NCBI GenBank assembly: GCA_900537125.1
Contig: UNRJ01000003.1
Location: 434,001 to 498,000 of the forward strand
DNA: 64,000 nucleotides
Reading direction: 5' to 3'
From: Rhodobacteraceae bacterium Alg238-R152
GTDB lineage: Bacteria > Pseudomonadota > Alphaproteobacteria > Rhodobacterales > Rhodobacteraceae
Positions within the stretch are counted from its first letter, which is position 1. Each line of letters opens with the position of its first letter. Made by a program: the position numbers and the translations under genes. Under the pieces are notes generated by a model. The model ran no database searches. It saw nothing but the letters and a program-made list of their open reading frames with translations, and was not told the origin of the DNA. Below, piece by piece: positions 35,124 to 43,884 of this stretch.

Positions 35124-36568
35124 GCAACTTCAATGGACTGCTGCTGGAATCCAATTTGATTGGCGGCCAGTGGGTCGGGGCCGACAATGGCGCGACAACT
35201 GAGATCACCAACCCTGCCACGGGTGCGGTGCTGGGCACGGTGCCGGAGGCCGGTGGAGCCGAAACGCAGCGCGCAATTTCGGCAGCCAGCGCAGCGATTA
35301 AGGGCTGGTCCAAGACCAACCTGATGGAGCGCGTGAGCTTGCTGCACAAGCTGCATGATGCGTTGATGGACAATCAGGAAGATCTGGCACAGCTTTTGAC
35401 TGCGGAGCAGGGCAAACCGCTGTTTGAAGCGCGGGGAGAGATTGGCATTGGGGCGGCTTATGTGCGCTGGTTTGCCGAAGAAATCCGCCGCTCCAAAGGA
35501 GAGATCATTCCGTCGCCCACCAATGACAAACGTCTGATGGTGACGCATCATCCGGTGGGGGTTGTGGGCATGGTCACGCCCTGGAATTTCCCAAGCTCGA
35601 TGCTGGCGCGCAAGATTGCACCGGCGCTGGCGGCGGGCTGTACTGTGGTGGCCAAGCCTGCGCCGCAGACGCCTTATAGCGGACTGGTCTGGGGCAAGCT
35701 GTGTCAGGATGTGGGTTTCCCGGATGGGGTTGTGAACATCGTGACCGGGGATGCGCCAGCCATTGGCGGCGCGATTATGGCTGACAAAGACGTGCGTAAG
35801 GTGACCTTCACCGGCTCCACCGGCGTGGGTAAATTGCTGCTGCGTCAGGCGGCGGATCAGGTGAAGAAGGTCTCTATGGAGCTGGGCGGCAACGCGCCGT
35901 TTATTGTGTTTGACGATGCTGATCTGGACGCGGCTGTCGAAGGCGCGATGATCGCGAAGTTTCGCAACATGGGGCAGACCTGTGTTTGCACCAACCGCTT
36001 CTACGTGCAGGCCGGGATCCATGACGCCTTTGTTGCCAAGTTGAAAGAGGCTGTGGCGGCAATGAAAGTTGGCGATGGTACCGAGGATGGCGTGGTTCAA
36101 GGGCCGTTGATTGACGAGAACGCAGTGAAAAAGGTTGAGGGCATGGTGGCGGACGCCAAAGCCAAAGGCGGCACCGTGGAGCTGGGCGGCAACCGCCATG
36201 CGCTGGGCCAGACCTTCTTTGAGCCGACTGTGATCACCGGCGCAACGTCCGAGATGTCGTTCTCCACCGATGAAATTTTTGGCCCGCTGGCGGCGGTCTT
36301 CAAGTTTGAGGACGAAGAGGATGCCGTGGCGGCCGCCAATGCCACGGATTATGGCCTCGCGGCTTATGCCTATACCAAAGATCTCGCGCGGGCGTTCCGT
36401 ATGAATGAAGGTCTGGAATATGGCATGGTCGGCATCAACTCCGGCCTCATCACCACCGTGGAAGCGCCGTTTGGCGGCGTGAAAGAAAGCGGCATGGGCA
36501 AAGAGGGCGGCAGCCAGGGTTTGGAAGACTATCTGATCACCAAATACACCTGTCTGGCCGGGCTGTAA
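35120..36568 (+). CDS. gabD: NAD(P)-dependent succinate-semialdehyde dehydrogenase
   Basis: A 482-aa aldehyde dehydrogenase of the GabD group: VVGMVTPWNFPSSMLARK (cofactor binding), SMELGGNAPFIVFDDADLD (catalytic Glu) and GQTCVCTNRFYV (catalytic Cys). It would oxidise succinic semialdehyde to succinate, but other short semialdehydes are possible. It is coupled to galM by a 4-base overlap and closed by a terminator at 36600-36632. The galM pairing hints at a sugar-derived semialdehyde substrate. Confidence 0.9.
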   Translation: MSNFNGLLLESNLIGGQWVGADNGATTEITNPATGAVLGTVPEAGGAETQRAISAASAAIKGWSKTNLMERVSLLHKLHDALMDNQEDLAQLLTAEQGKPLFEARGEIGIGAAYVRWFAEEIRRSKGEIIPSPTNDKRLMVTHHPVGVVGMVTPWNFPSSMLARKIAPALAAGCTVVAKPAPQTPYSGLVWGKLCQDVGFPDGVVNIVTGDAPAIGGAIMADKDVRKVTFTGSTGVGKLLLRQAADQVKKVSMELGGNAPFIVFDDADLDAAVEGAMIAKFRNMGQTCVCTNRFYVQAGIHDAFVAKLKEAVAAMKVGDGTEDGVVQGPLIDENAVKKVEGMVADAKAKGGTVELGGNRHALGQTFFEPTVITGATSEMSFSTDEIFGPLAAVFKFEDEEDAVAAANATDYGLAAYAYTKDLARAFRMNEGLEYGMVGINSGLITTVEAPFGGVKESGMGKEGGSQGLEDYLITKYTCLAGL

Positions 36569-36599
36569 GGCTGAGCTAAAATCACAATTGAGACTGTTG

Positions 36600-36632
36600 G
36601 GCCTGAGCGGTGTGGATCGCTTGGGCCTTTTC
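36600..36632 (+). terminator. Rho-independent terminator after gabD
   Basis: GGCCTGAGCG pairs with CGCTTGGGCC over an 8-base loop (two G-T pairs), followed by TTTT. Confidence 0.7.
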
Positions 36633-36751
36633 TGTGCAAACTGGCCCCATCCGTTGGCGCATTCTGGCTGTACTGACGCGCAAGTGTATGCCCAAAGTGG
36701 CGAAAGGTGATGCGCTCAGGAGAGGGCGTCGAGCGAGGGATGGGAGAACAG

Positions 36752-37258
36752 ATGGCGACAGATATGGATCATCAGATCGTCGAGGATCTGAAGGCTGCGG
36801 GGATTGATTATATCACCTCGGTGCCGTGCAAGCAGTTGGCCGGAGTGATTGAGGTGTTGGAGGATACCTCTGAGATCATGCACATGCCGTCCAACAAAGA
36901 AGACGAAGGCATGGGGCTCTGTGCTGGGGCCTATATGGGAGGCATGAAGCCGGCGATTGTGATGCAGAACACAGCGCTGGGCGTGGTGGTGAACACGCTG
37001 GCGACGCTCATTCAATTTTACCAAATTCCACTGCCGATGCTGATTTCTTATCGTGGTGAGGTGGGCGAGCCGGTGGCCTGTCAGGTCGAAATGGCGCTGC
37101 ACACCAAGGCGATCCTGAACCAGCTGCACATCCCAACGTATCACTTCCACAAACCAGAAGACGCCGCGGAGCTGCCGGGCATTCTGGAATATGCGCAGAT
37201 GGCGTCCAAACCGGTGGCCATTCTGTGTGATGCGTCTTTTTGGAGGGCTTCCGCATGA
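36752..37258 (+). CDS. comD: Sulfopyruvate decarboxylase subunit alpha
   Basis: A 168-aa subunit carrying the pyrimidine-binding half of a TPP-dependent decarboxylase: VPCKQLAGVIEVL, SNKEDEGMGLCAGAYMGG (catalytic Glu region) and VMQNTALGVVVNTL. Short split subunits of this size are typical of ComD. Several in-frame Met codons precede it; 36752 has GGGAGA just upstream and matches the archaeal length. Coupled to comE by an ATGA overlap. In roseobacters ComDE turns sulfopyruvate into sulfoacetaldehyde. Phosphonopyruvate decarboxylase is the alternative reading. Confidence 0.85.
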   Translation: MATDMDHQIVEDLKAAGIDYITSVPCKQLAGVIEVLEDTSEIMHMPSNKEDEGMGLCAGAYMGGMKPAIVMQNTALGVVVNTLATLIQFYQIPLPMLISYRGEVGEPVACQVEMALHTKAILNQLHIPTYHFHKPEDAAELPGILEYAQMASKPVAILCDASFWRASA

Positions 37259-37809
37259 TCCGTAACGATGTGTTCAAAACGCTTATTCCGGTGATCAGTG
37301 AACATCTGGTCGTTTGCAACATTGGGGCGCCAAGCCAAGAACTGCATGCGTTGGACGACCGTGCGTCCAATTTCTACATGCTGGGCACCATGGGGCTGTC
37401 TTCGTCCATTGGGCTTGGATTGGCGGCGGCGCAGGACAAGCCTGTGTTGGCGATTGACGGGGACGGCTCTGTGCTGACCAATCTCGGCACGTTGGCGACC
37501 ATTGGCAACAACCCGCAGGGCAATTTCACGCTGCTGATCATCGACAATGGGTCCTACGGATCTACCGGGGATCAGCCAACGTATGCGGGCATGAAAACCG
37601 ATCTGGCGGCGGTGGCCAAAGCTTGCGGTGCGGAAACTGTGCTGACCGTGTCGGCGGAAGATACGGCAGAGGCGGTGAAGGCGGCGATTGCCAGTGAAGA
37701 GATGACAATCATCGTCAGCAAGTGCAAAAGCGGCAATGTGGCCGTGCCGGTGATCAAGACCAATCCAATTGTGATCCGCGAACGCTTTATGGAAGAAGTG
37801 CGCCGCTAA
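37255..37809 (+). CDS. comE: Sulfopyruvate decarboxylase subunit beta
   Basis: A 184-aa TPP-binding subunit with the diphosphate motif DGDGSVLTNLGTLATIG ... IIDNGSYGSTG that ligates Mg and TPP. Starts on the ATG overlapping the comD stop. Together with ComD it forms the decarboxylase feeding sulfoacetaldehyde acetyltransferase (Xsc), which is not in the window. A terminator (37842-37865) follows, so comDE is a two-gene unit. Confidence 0.87.
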   Translation: MIRNDVFKTLIPVISEHLVVCNIGAPSQELHALDDRASNFYMLGTMGLSSSIGLGLAAAQDKPVLAIDGDGSVLTNLGTLATIGNNPQGNFTLLIIDNGSYGSTGDQPTYAGMKTDLAAVAKACGAETVLTVSAEDTAEAVKAAIASEEMTIIVSKCKSGNVAVPVIKTNPIVIRERFMEEVRR

Positions 37810-37841
37810 GCTGTTTTAACAGATGAACAAATGTTCAGTCA

Positions 37842-37865
37842 GGGCGCCTATTTTGGCGCCCTTTT
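37842..37865 (+). terminator. Terminator after comE
   Basis: GGGCGCC and GGCGCCC pair over TATTTT and are followed by TTTT. Confidence 0.85.
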
Positions 37866-37982
37866 GCAATTTTTCACGTGGCTTGGGCGGGTTATGCTCA
37901 AAAAACTGGCAGGTTTTACCTTGATATTCGCGGCGTTGGCGTCAATCATCCCCGCACCAACTTTATCAGGGGAGTGAAATTG

Positions 37983-39563
37983 ATGAAGTTCAAAACAATG
38001 ATGCTGGCCACCGCCGCGATTGCAGCGATGCCAATGCTGGCACAAGCCGAAACCGTCCGTTGGGCCCGCGCAGGTGATGCGCTGACTCTGGATCCGCATG
38101 CACAGAACGAGGGACCAACCTCCGCGCTTGCGCACCAGATCATGGAGCCGCTGGTGATGCGGGACATGACCGGTGCCATGGTGCCGGCGCTGGCCACCGA
38201 ATGGGGCCCGTCCGCTGACAACCCAAATGTTTGGGTGTTCAAACTGCGTGAAGGCGTGACCTTCCACGATGGTGCTGCGTTCAACTCTGAGGACGTCAAG
38301 TTCTCGCTTGATCGCGCGATGACCGAAGACTCTGACTACAAAGAGCTGCTCGCGTCCGTAAAAGAAGTGCGCGCCACCGGCGAGTATGAGATCGAGATCG
38401 AGACCAACGGTCCAAACCCGATCATGGCAAACAACCTGACCAACATGTTCATCATGGACAAGGATTGGGCAGAGGCCAACAACGCGGTCAAAGTGCAGGA
38501 CTATGAAGGTGGCGAGAACACCTTTGCGGCCAAAAACGCCAATGGTACCGGCCCTTACAAGCTGGTGTCTCGCGAGCCTGACGTGAAAACCGTGCTGTCT
38601 GCGTATGATGGCTATTGGGGCAAAGATGAGTTCCCAATGCAGGTCACCGAAGTGATCTACACCCCAATTCAGAACGCAGCGACCCGTGTTGCGGCGCTGC
38701 TATCGGGTGAAGTGGACTTCATTCAGGACGTGCCTGTGCAAGACCTTGGCCGTGTGTCCAGCACCGACGGTCTGGACGTGCGCACCGCGCCTCAGAACCG
38801 CGTGATCTTCTTTGGTATGAACCAAGCTGCCGAAGACATTGCCAATGACGACGTGGACGGCGTCAACCCGATGTCTGACGTACGTGTGCGCAAAGCGATG
38901 TCCATGGCAATTGACCGCGCGGCGATCCAGAAAGTTGTGATGCGTGGCCAGTCTGCGCCTGCGGGTATGATCTCTCCTCCGTTTGTAAACGGCTGGAACG
39001 AGGCCATGGACAGCTCGTCCATGACCGACATCGAAAAGGCCAAAGGCCTGATGGCGGACGCGGGTTTTGCGGATGGCTTTGGCATCACGCTGAACTGTCC
39101 AAACGATCGTTACATCAACGACGAGAAGATCTGTCAGGCGGCCGTGGGCATGCTGGCAAAAATTGGCGTGAAGGTGAACCTGGACGCCAAGCCTAAGGCA
39201 CAGCACTTCCCACTGCTGAGCAATCTGGAAACAGATTTCTACATGCTGGGTTGGGGTGTTCCGACCTATGACTCCGAGTACATCTTCAACTTCCTCGCTC
39301 ACACCAAAGGTGAGAAGTACGGTTCCTGGAACGCGACCCGCTTTGGCGATGCCGACCTGGATGCGAAGATCGAAGCGCTGGCTGGTGAAACCGATCTGGA
39401 CAAGCGTAACGGCATGATCAATGAGATCTGGACCGTTGTTCAGGATGAGCAGCTGTACATCCCGATCCACCACCAGGTGCTGAACTGGGGCATGGCCTCC
39501 AAGGTTGACACCATCGTGGCACCGGATGACACCGCCAAGTTCAAGTACTTCAAGCTGAACTAA
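37983..39563 (+). CDS. ABC transporter substrate-binding protein (peptide/nickel type)
   Basis: A 526-aa periplasmic binding protein of the SBP_bac_5 family. Signal peptide MKFKTMMLATAAIAAMPMLAQA is cleaved before ETVRWA. Family blocks: ALTLDPHAQNEGP, LREGVTFHDGAAFNSEDVKFSLDRA, NGTGPYKLVSREPDV and VRKAMSMAIDR. GGGGAG is 10 bases upstream. No permease or ATPase genes are adjacent and terminators flank it on both sides, so it is a single-gene unit. The ligand is not readable. Confidence 0.9.
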   Translation: MKFKTMMLATAAIAAMPMLAQAETVRWARAGDALTLDPHAQNEGPTSALAHQIMEPLVMRDMTGAMVPALATEWGPSADNPNVWVFKLREGVTFHDGAAFNSEDVKFSLDRAMTEDSDYKELLASVKEVRATGEYEIEIETNGPNPIMANNLTNMFIMDKDWAEANNAVKVQDYEGGENTFAAKNANGTGPYKLVSREPDVKTVLSAYDGYWGKDEFPMQVTEVIYTPIQNAATRVAALLSGEVDFIQDVPVQDLGRVSSTDGLDVRTAPQNRVIFFGMNQAAEDIANDDVDGVNPMSDVRVRKAMSMAIDRAAIQKVVMRGQSAPAGMISPPFVNGWNEAMDSSSMTDIEKAKGLMADAGFADGFGITLNCPNDRYINDEKICQAAVGMLAKIGVKVNLDAKPKAQHFPLLSNLETDFYMLGWGVPTYDSEYIFNFLAHTKGEKYGSWNATRFGDADLDAKIEALAGETDLDKRNGMINEIWTVVQDEQLYIPIHHQVLNWGMASKVDTIVAPDDTAKFKYFKLN

Positions 39564-39584
39564 GTTTGACAGTCTGACAAAACG

Positions 39585-39619
39585 AAGCCCCCGCAGTTTT
39601 TGACTGCGGGGGCTTTTTC
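39585..39619 (+). terminator. Strong terminator after the binding-protein gene
   Basis: A 13-base stem (AAGCCCCCGCAGT / ACTGCGGGGGCTT) with a short T-rich loop, followed by TTTTCG. It can serve the convergent E1 gene as well. Confidence 0.9.
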
Positions 39620-39629
39620 GTTTTTGGGG

Positions 39630-41813
39630 TTAGGTCTGTAACCAAAGCGCCTTTGCGGCCTCGGTGATGCTCTCGCGCGACGGCATGGTCGCGGCGTAAG
39701 CCGGGCCGGTTGCGATAAAGCTGTCGTGCGCCGCGATGCGGGCATGTGGCAGGTCAGTCTGTTCCTGTAGCAGCGCCATCAGGGCTTCGGACTGGCTGCC
39801 GGTGGTGCGGCATTCATCCACGATCAGGACCTTTTCGGCACCCTTGAGGGCGGCGAGGATGCCCTCAACAGGCAGAGGCGCCAGCCAGCGCATGTCAATC
39901 ACGCGGGTGTTGATGCCCTGTGTTTTCAGGTTTGCGGCGGCCTGTGTGCTGAGATAACGCCCGTTACCGTAGGTCAGGATTGCCAGTGGGCCGTCGCCGT
40001 CTACACCAACTTCGCCAAGGGCGATGGATTGATCCGGCGACGGATAGGTGGCCATCCAGCCGTTGTCTTTGTCTTCTAAGAGGTCGCGCATCGGGTAGAG
40101 CGCAATCGGTTCCACCATGACCACCACGCGTTGTTCTTCACGCGCCAGGCGCACACATTCGCGCATCATTTTGGCGGCGTCGTCACCGCGGGACGGACAG
40201 GCGATGATCACGCCGGGGATGTCACGCAGCACGGCCAGTGAGTTGTCGTTGTGGAAGTGTCCGCCAAAGCCTTTTTGGTAGCCCAGCCCAGCGATGCGCA
40301 GCACCATTGGGTTGGTGAACTGGCCATCGGAGAAAAACGGCAGGGTCGCGGCTTCACCGCGCAGTTGGTCTTCGGCGTTGTGCAGATACGCGAGGAACTG
40401 AATCTCCGGCATGGGCACAAAGCCGTTGTGCGCCATGCCGATGGCGAGTCCGAGGATGGATTGCTCATCCAGCAGCGTGTCGATCATCCGGTCGGCACCA
40501 AAGCGGTCTTTGAGTTTTTGCGTGACGCCATAAACCCCGCCTTTGGTGCCAATGTCTTCGCCCATCATCACGATCTCGCCGTGCTCCAGCATCAGATCAG
40601 TGAGCGCCCAGTTGAGCAGGCGCGACATCGGTTGCGGGGTGTCCATCTGTTTGAGATCAGAGCCAAAGGCTTTGGCGCGGGCCGCCTCACTTGGGCCATT
40701 GGTTGGCGCGCAGGTGCGTGCGGGCGGGATCAGCGAGGCCATGACCCCGTCGGCGCTCTTCAGGCGAGGTTTCTTGACGGCTTTCGCGGCCAGCGCGGCG
40801 CAGCGGTCTTCGCTGTCTTGATAGACCGCCAGCGCTTGATCCGGCGTCATCACACCGGCCTGATCCAATAGGCGCACGGAGTGCAGTAGCGGGTCATCGG
40901 CTTCCCAGGCTTCAAAGGTGGCTTTGGGCAGGTAAGCCTGTTGCATGTCCGAGCCCGCGTGGCCGTAGAGGCGGACAACAGAGATGTGCAGGAAGGCCGG
41001 CTTGCGCTGAGTACGCACGTAATGCGCAGCCTCTTGGGCGACTTTGTAGGCATCGTAGATGTTGAGCCCGTCCGCAGAGAAGTATTTCAGGCCGGGGCGG
41101 TTGGCGTAGCTGGCTTTGATCCAGCCGCCGGGGGTGCGGGTGGAGATGCCAATGCCGTTGTCTTCGCAGACAAACAGCAGCGGCATGGGCGCAGATTGGT
41201 AAGAGGTCCAGCAGGCGGTGTTGATGGCGCCTTGCGCGGTGGAGTGGTTGGCAGAGGCATCGCCAAAGGAACAGAGGATGATGCCGTCATCGGGCAGGCA
41301 TTTGTGTTCTGGCGCGCGGCGTTTGCACAAACCTAGCGAATAGGCGGCTCCGACCGCTTTCGGCAGGTGCGACGCGATCGTGGAGGTCTGCGGTGGGATA
41401 TTGAGCGCTTTGGATCCCAGCACCTTGTGGCGCCCACCGGACATTGGGTCCTCCTTGGCAGTACAGAAGCTGAGCAACATGTCCCAGGCGGCGTCCACGC
41501 CTTCGACTTGCGAGGAGCGCATGGTTTGGAAGGCACCGTCCCGGTAGTGCAAAAACGCCATGTCGTCGGGACGCAGGGCGGCGGCAACAGCGGCCATGCC
41601 TTCGTGTCCGGAAGAGCCAATTGTGTAGTACCCGTTGCCCTCAGATTGCATCTTGCGCGAGCGGCGGTCGAGGTTGCGGCTCAGACATTGCGCGGCAAAG
41701 ATCTCCGTCGCCAAGCCCGCTGGAAGTGCGTCATTGGGCCCAGTGCCGGTTGGAAACTCTTTGGATGTGATGCGCGCGCGAAAACCGCTATCTACCACGT
41801 CTGCTCTGTCCAT
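39630..41813 (-). CDS. Fused 2-oxoacid dehydrogenase E1 (alpha + beta)
   Basis: A 727-aa protein joining the two E1 subunits of a branched-chain-type 2-oxoacid dehydrogenase. The alpha half has the TPP motif (CSFGDASANHSTAQGAINTA ... CEDNGIGIST), the beta half follows a linker near residue ~370 (MMGEDIGTKGGVYGVTQKL, QFLAYLHNAEDQLRGEAATL). Start at 41813 has GGAGG 5 bases upstream; an upstream ATG reading to 41906 has none. No E2/E3 gene is nearby. The substrate is unknown. Confidence 0.88.
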   Translation of the reverse strand: MDRADVVDSGFRARITSKEFPTGTGPNDALPAGLATEIFAAQCLSRNLDRRSRKMQSEGNGYYTIGSSGHEGMAAVAAALRPDDMAFLHYRDGAFQTMRSSQVEGVDAAWDMLLSFCTAKEDPMSGGRHKVLGSKALNIPPQTSTIASHLPKAVGAAYSLGLCKRRAPEHKCLPDDGIILCSFGDASANHSTAQGAINTACWTSYQSAPMPLLFVCEDNGIGISTRTPGGWIKASYANRPGLKYFSADGLNIYDAYKVAQEAAHYVRTQRKPAFLHISVVRLYGHAGSDMQQAYLPKATFEAWEADDPLLHSVRLLDQAGVMTPDQALAVYQDSEDRCAALAAKAVKKPRLKSADGVMASLIPPARTCAPTNGPSEAARAKAFGSDLKQMDTPQPMSRLLNWALTDLMLEHGEIVMMGEDIGTKGGVYGVTQKLKDRFGADRMIDTLLDEQSILGLAIGMAHNGFVPMPEIQFLAYLHNAEDQLRGEAATLPFFSDGQFTNPMVLRIAGLGYQKGFGGHFHNDNSLAVLRDIPGVIIACPSRGDDAAKMMRECVRLAREEQRVVVMVEPIALYPMRDLLEDKDNGWMATYPSPDQSIALGEVGVDGDGPLAILTYGNGRYLSTQAAANLKTQGINTRVIDMRWLAPLPVEGILAALKGAEKVLIVDECRTTGSQSEALMALLQEQTDLPHARIAAHDSFIATGPAYAATMPSRESITEAAKALWLQT

Positions 41814-42076
41814 CTTTGCCTCCCATGATGGTGCAACATCTGCGTAGCACTTGTTTTGAGAGAACAACAATCCAAGCGACCCTGCGTTAATGTCGTTTTG
41901 CATCAAAAGAATACATGGGGGTGAGAAGCGGACCTTATTGTTGTCGCGAAAGAACCCAGTTTCGCCCCAATCTCAGCCGTGCTTCGGCCGTATTTACCTT
42001 TCATTAACCATCTCAATGACTTGCGGAATGTTGACCGCAAGCGCTGCGACGGCGGCTTAAGTGTGAGGAGTGGGCT

Positions 42077-42577
42077 ATGAGGCATGAGTATCGCCTTGGA
42101 GATTTTGAACCGGTTCAGCCACAGAGGGACCATGACGGCCAACAGGATGTTGCGCCGGATGTGCGTGTTGAGAACCGCCGTTTGATGCGCGAAGCCAAAC
42201 AACGGATGGCCAAACTCTCTGCCAATTCAAAGCCTCAAAAAGAAGCGTCCCCGGCGGCTCAGAAGATGCGCGGTCCGGCAGAAGATCAACGCTCTGAAGA
42301 TGCTGTGAACCAGACCATCCGGGAGGGCGATGTGAAAAATCGTTGGCCACGTCCGCGCTTGCTGGCGTTGATTGTGGTGATCACATTGGCGGCTGTGGTG
42401 CCCTCGGTCACGATGCGCCTGCTGATTTGGATGGTGGTTCTACTTTTGTTGACGGCGGTGTTGCTGGGCCCTGAACGGGCGCGGGACGCGGTTTATGTAG
42501 CAATGCACCAAATTTCGCGCATGTGGGGGCGGGAGATTGGCATCATGCGCCGTTTGCTGGATCGAATCCCCCACTAA
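42077..42577 (+). CDS. Membrane protein with disordered N-terminus (166 aa)
   Basis: A polar N-terminal ~90 residues precede two membrane helices (LLALIVVITLAAVVPS, LLIWMVVLLLLTAVLLG) and a basic tail ending RRLLDRIPH. Shine-Dalgarno GAGGAG 8 bases upstream. Its C-terminal half has the same plan as the next gene (Pro-Arg, helix, Pro, helix, Gly-x-Arg, Tyr, Trp, RLLxRI), so the two look like ancient paralogues. Family unknown; divergent from the fused E1. Confidence 0.65.
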   Translation: MRHEYRLGDFEPVQPQRDHDGQQDVAPDVRVENRRLMREAKQRMAKLSANSKPQKEASPAAQKMRGPAEDQRSEDAVNQTIREGDVKNRWPRPRLLALIVVITLAAVVPSVTMRLLIWMVVLLLLTAVLLGPERARDAVYVAMHQISRMWGREIGIMRRLLDRIPH

Positions 42578-42709
42578 GAGAGGTTAGCTGCACTGCGGCG
42601 CCATTGTTTTTCCATAATTTGACCTTTGGAATGCCTTGCTGCCCTGCAAGGGTGCTGAGTTACATCGCGTATTGCGATGGGGGGTGTTGGGTAAAAATCG
42701 GGTTGAGAT

Positions 42710-43405
42710 ATGCAAGAGACTGCCACTGCGCCGGAGCGGCTGAAGCCGCCGCAATACGGGCAAGACATCATAGAACCAGGTGAACCTTTCACCGACCAGA
42801 CGTTGGACACGATTCGAGCCTTGTTGGCCGAATCTGATCCGGTGCCACAGCCAAAACCGTTGGAAGACACCGTGCTGTTTGCTGGTCGGCGCAGCAGGCG
42901 CGAGAAACGTCGCGACACCACGCAGCCGGAAACCTACAGTGCGCCTGAGATGCCTGAACCTGAGGAGGCCTCTCCGTTTCCACCTCTCGCTGCACCAGAA
43001 GAAGACGTTTATGAAGGTGAGCGCACGTGGCGGAAAATTGAAGTAGTAGAGGGCAATGCAGGGCGCAGCCTGCGCAGGTTTCTAATGTCGCCGCGTATGG
43101 TGTCAGTGGTTTTTCTGGCAGGTGTTGTGGCCTGGCAACCCTGGTTCATACCGATGCTGGCCTTGATGATTGTGTCGTCGTTGTTGTTGGTTGGCGCCTT
43201 GATTGGACAGGATCGCATGGCGCGCATTGTGCTCTACATGCTGAAGCGCTTTGTCTGGGCCACTCCGTCCTGTGGTCGCCTGCTGCAGCGAATTCTGCCG
43301 CGTCGGTGGCATCCGGTGCTGTACCGGCCCACCACCGAAGATCCGACTTTTGATGGACCGATTGATCCTACCTTTGGCGAGCGTCTGGCGCGTATCAAAT
43401 CTTAA
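42710..43405 (+). CDS. Membrane protein with proline-rich N-terminus (231 aa)
   Basis: The first ~125 residues are Pro/Glu-rich and probably unstructured; two membrane helices follow (VSVVFLAGVVAWQPWFIP, LALMIVSSLLLVGALIG), then a basic C-terminal part (GRLLQRILPRRW). Layout matches the gene upstream. No family recognised. Ribosome-binding site weak. It is 99 bases ahead of secE and may be a roseobacter-specific envelope factor. Confidence 0.65.
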   Translation: MQETATAPERLKPPQYGQDIIEPGEPFTDQTLDTIRALLAESDPVPQPKPLEDTVLFAGRRSRREKRRDTTQPETYSAPEMPEPEEASPFPPLAAPEEDVYEGERTWRKIEVVEGNAGRSLRRFLMSPRMVSVVFLAGVVAWQPWFIPMLALMIVSSLLLVGALIGQDRMARIVLYMLKRFVWATPSCGRLLQRILPRRWHPVLYRPTTEDPTFDGPIDPTFGERLARIKS

Positions 43406-43437
43406 GTGTGTTTGAGCCGAGTTGAGATTGCTTTGGT

Positions 43438-43468
43438 CTTGGGCCTTGAAATTGCCGGTCGGCCCAAG
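43438..43468. repeat. Inverted repeat upstream of secE
   Basis: CTTGGGCC (43438-43445) and GGCCCAAG (43461-43468) are perfect complements with a 15-base loop. No T-run follows. It could be a leader hairpin or an operator. Confidence 0.5.
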
Positions 43469-43504
43469 TATGTCGACCTCTGATCAAGGCAGAGAAGAAG
43501 CGTC

Positions 43505-43702
43505 ATGGCAAAAACCAATCCGATCACATTTATTCAGCAGGTCCGCGCGGAAGTTTCCAAAGTGGTCTGGCCGACCCGGCGCGAGGTTTTGTTGACCACC
43601 GTGATGGTGTTCATCCTTGCGGCCCTTACGGCTGCGTTCTTTTCGCTGGTGGACATCCTGATCCGCTCCGGCTTGCAGGGCGTTTTGGCGCTGTTTGGCT
43701 AA
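43505..43702 (+). CDS. secE: Preprotein translocase subunit SecE
   Basis: A 65-aa single-helix SecE, the short form found in most alphaproteobacteria. FIQQVRAEVSKVVWPTRREV is the conserved amphipathic segment ahead of the membrane helix (TTVMVFILAALTAAFFSLV). It clamps SecY in the inner membrane. First gene of the secE-nusG pair. Confidence 0.95.
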   Translation: MAKTNPITFIQQVRAEVSKVVWPTRREVLLTTVMVFILAALTAAFFSLVDILIRSGLQGVLALFG

Positions 43703-43716
43703 GCTGCAGGTGGTGG

Positions 43717-43740
43717 TTGTCTCTTGAAATCAAGGGACAA
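43717..43740 (+). repeat. 10-base-pair hairpin between secE and nusG
   Basis: TTGTCTCTTG pairs with CAAGGGACAA over AAAT (one G-T). There is no T-run, so it is not a standard terminator. Its 3' arm overlaps a promoter-like pattern (TTGAAA at 43724, 17 bases, TACGCA at 43747). Confidence 0.55.
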
Positions 43741-43884
43741 CGGCGCTACGCACTGCTTTAGAAGATACCGGGCGTGTGGCGATTCGAGTTGCACGCCGAT
43801 TTTTTGTTTCTGACGGTCTGATTGAGGGCCGTGACCATAAACGACACTCCGGCACGACGCCGACAATGACGGGAAAACGAACAC

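Noticed and set aside
36707..36752. Longer N-terminus for comD
   Set aside because: The first in-frame ATGs lack a spaced Shine-Dalgarno and would add residues that split ComD subunits do not have.
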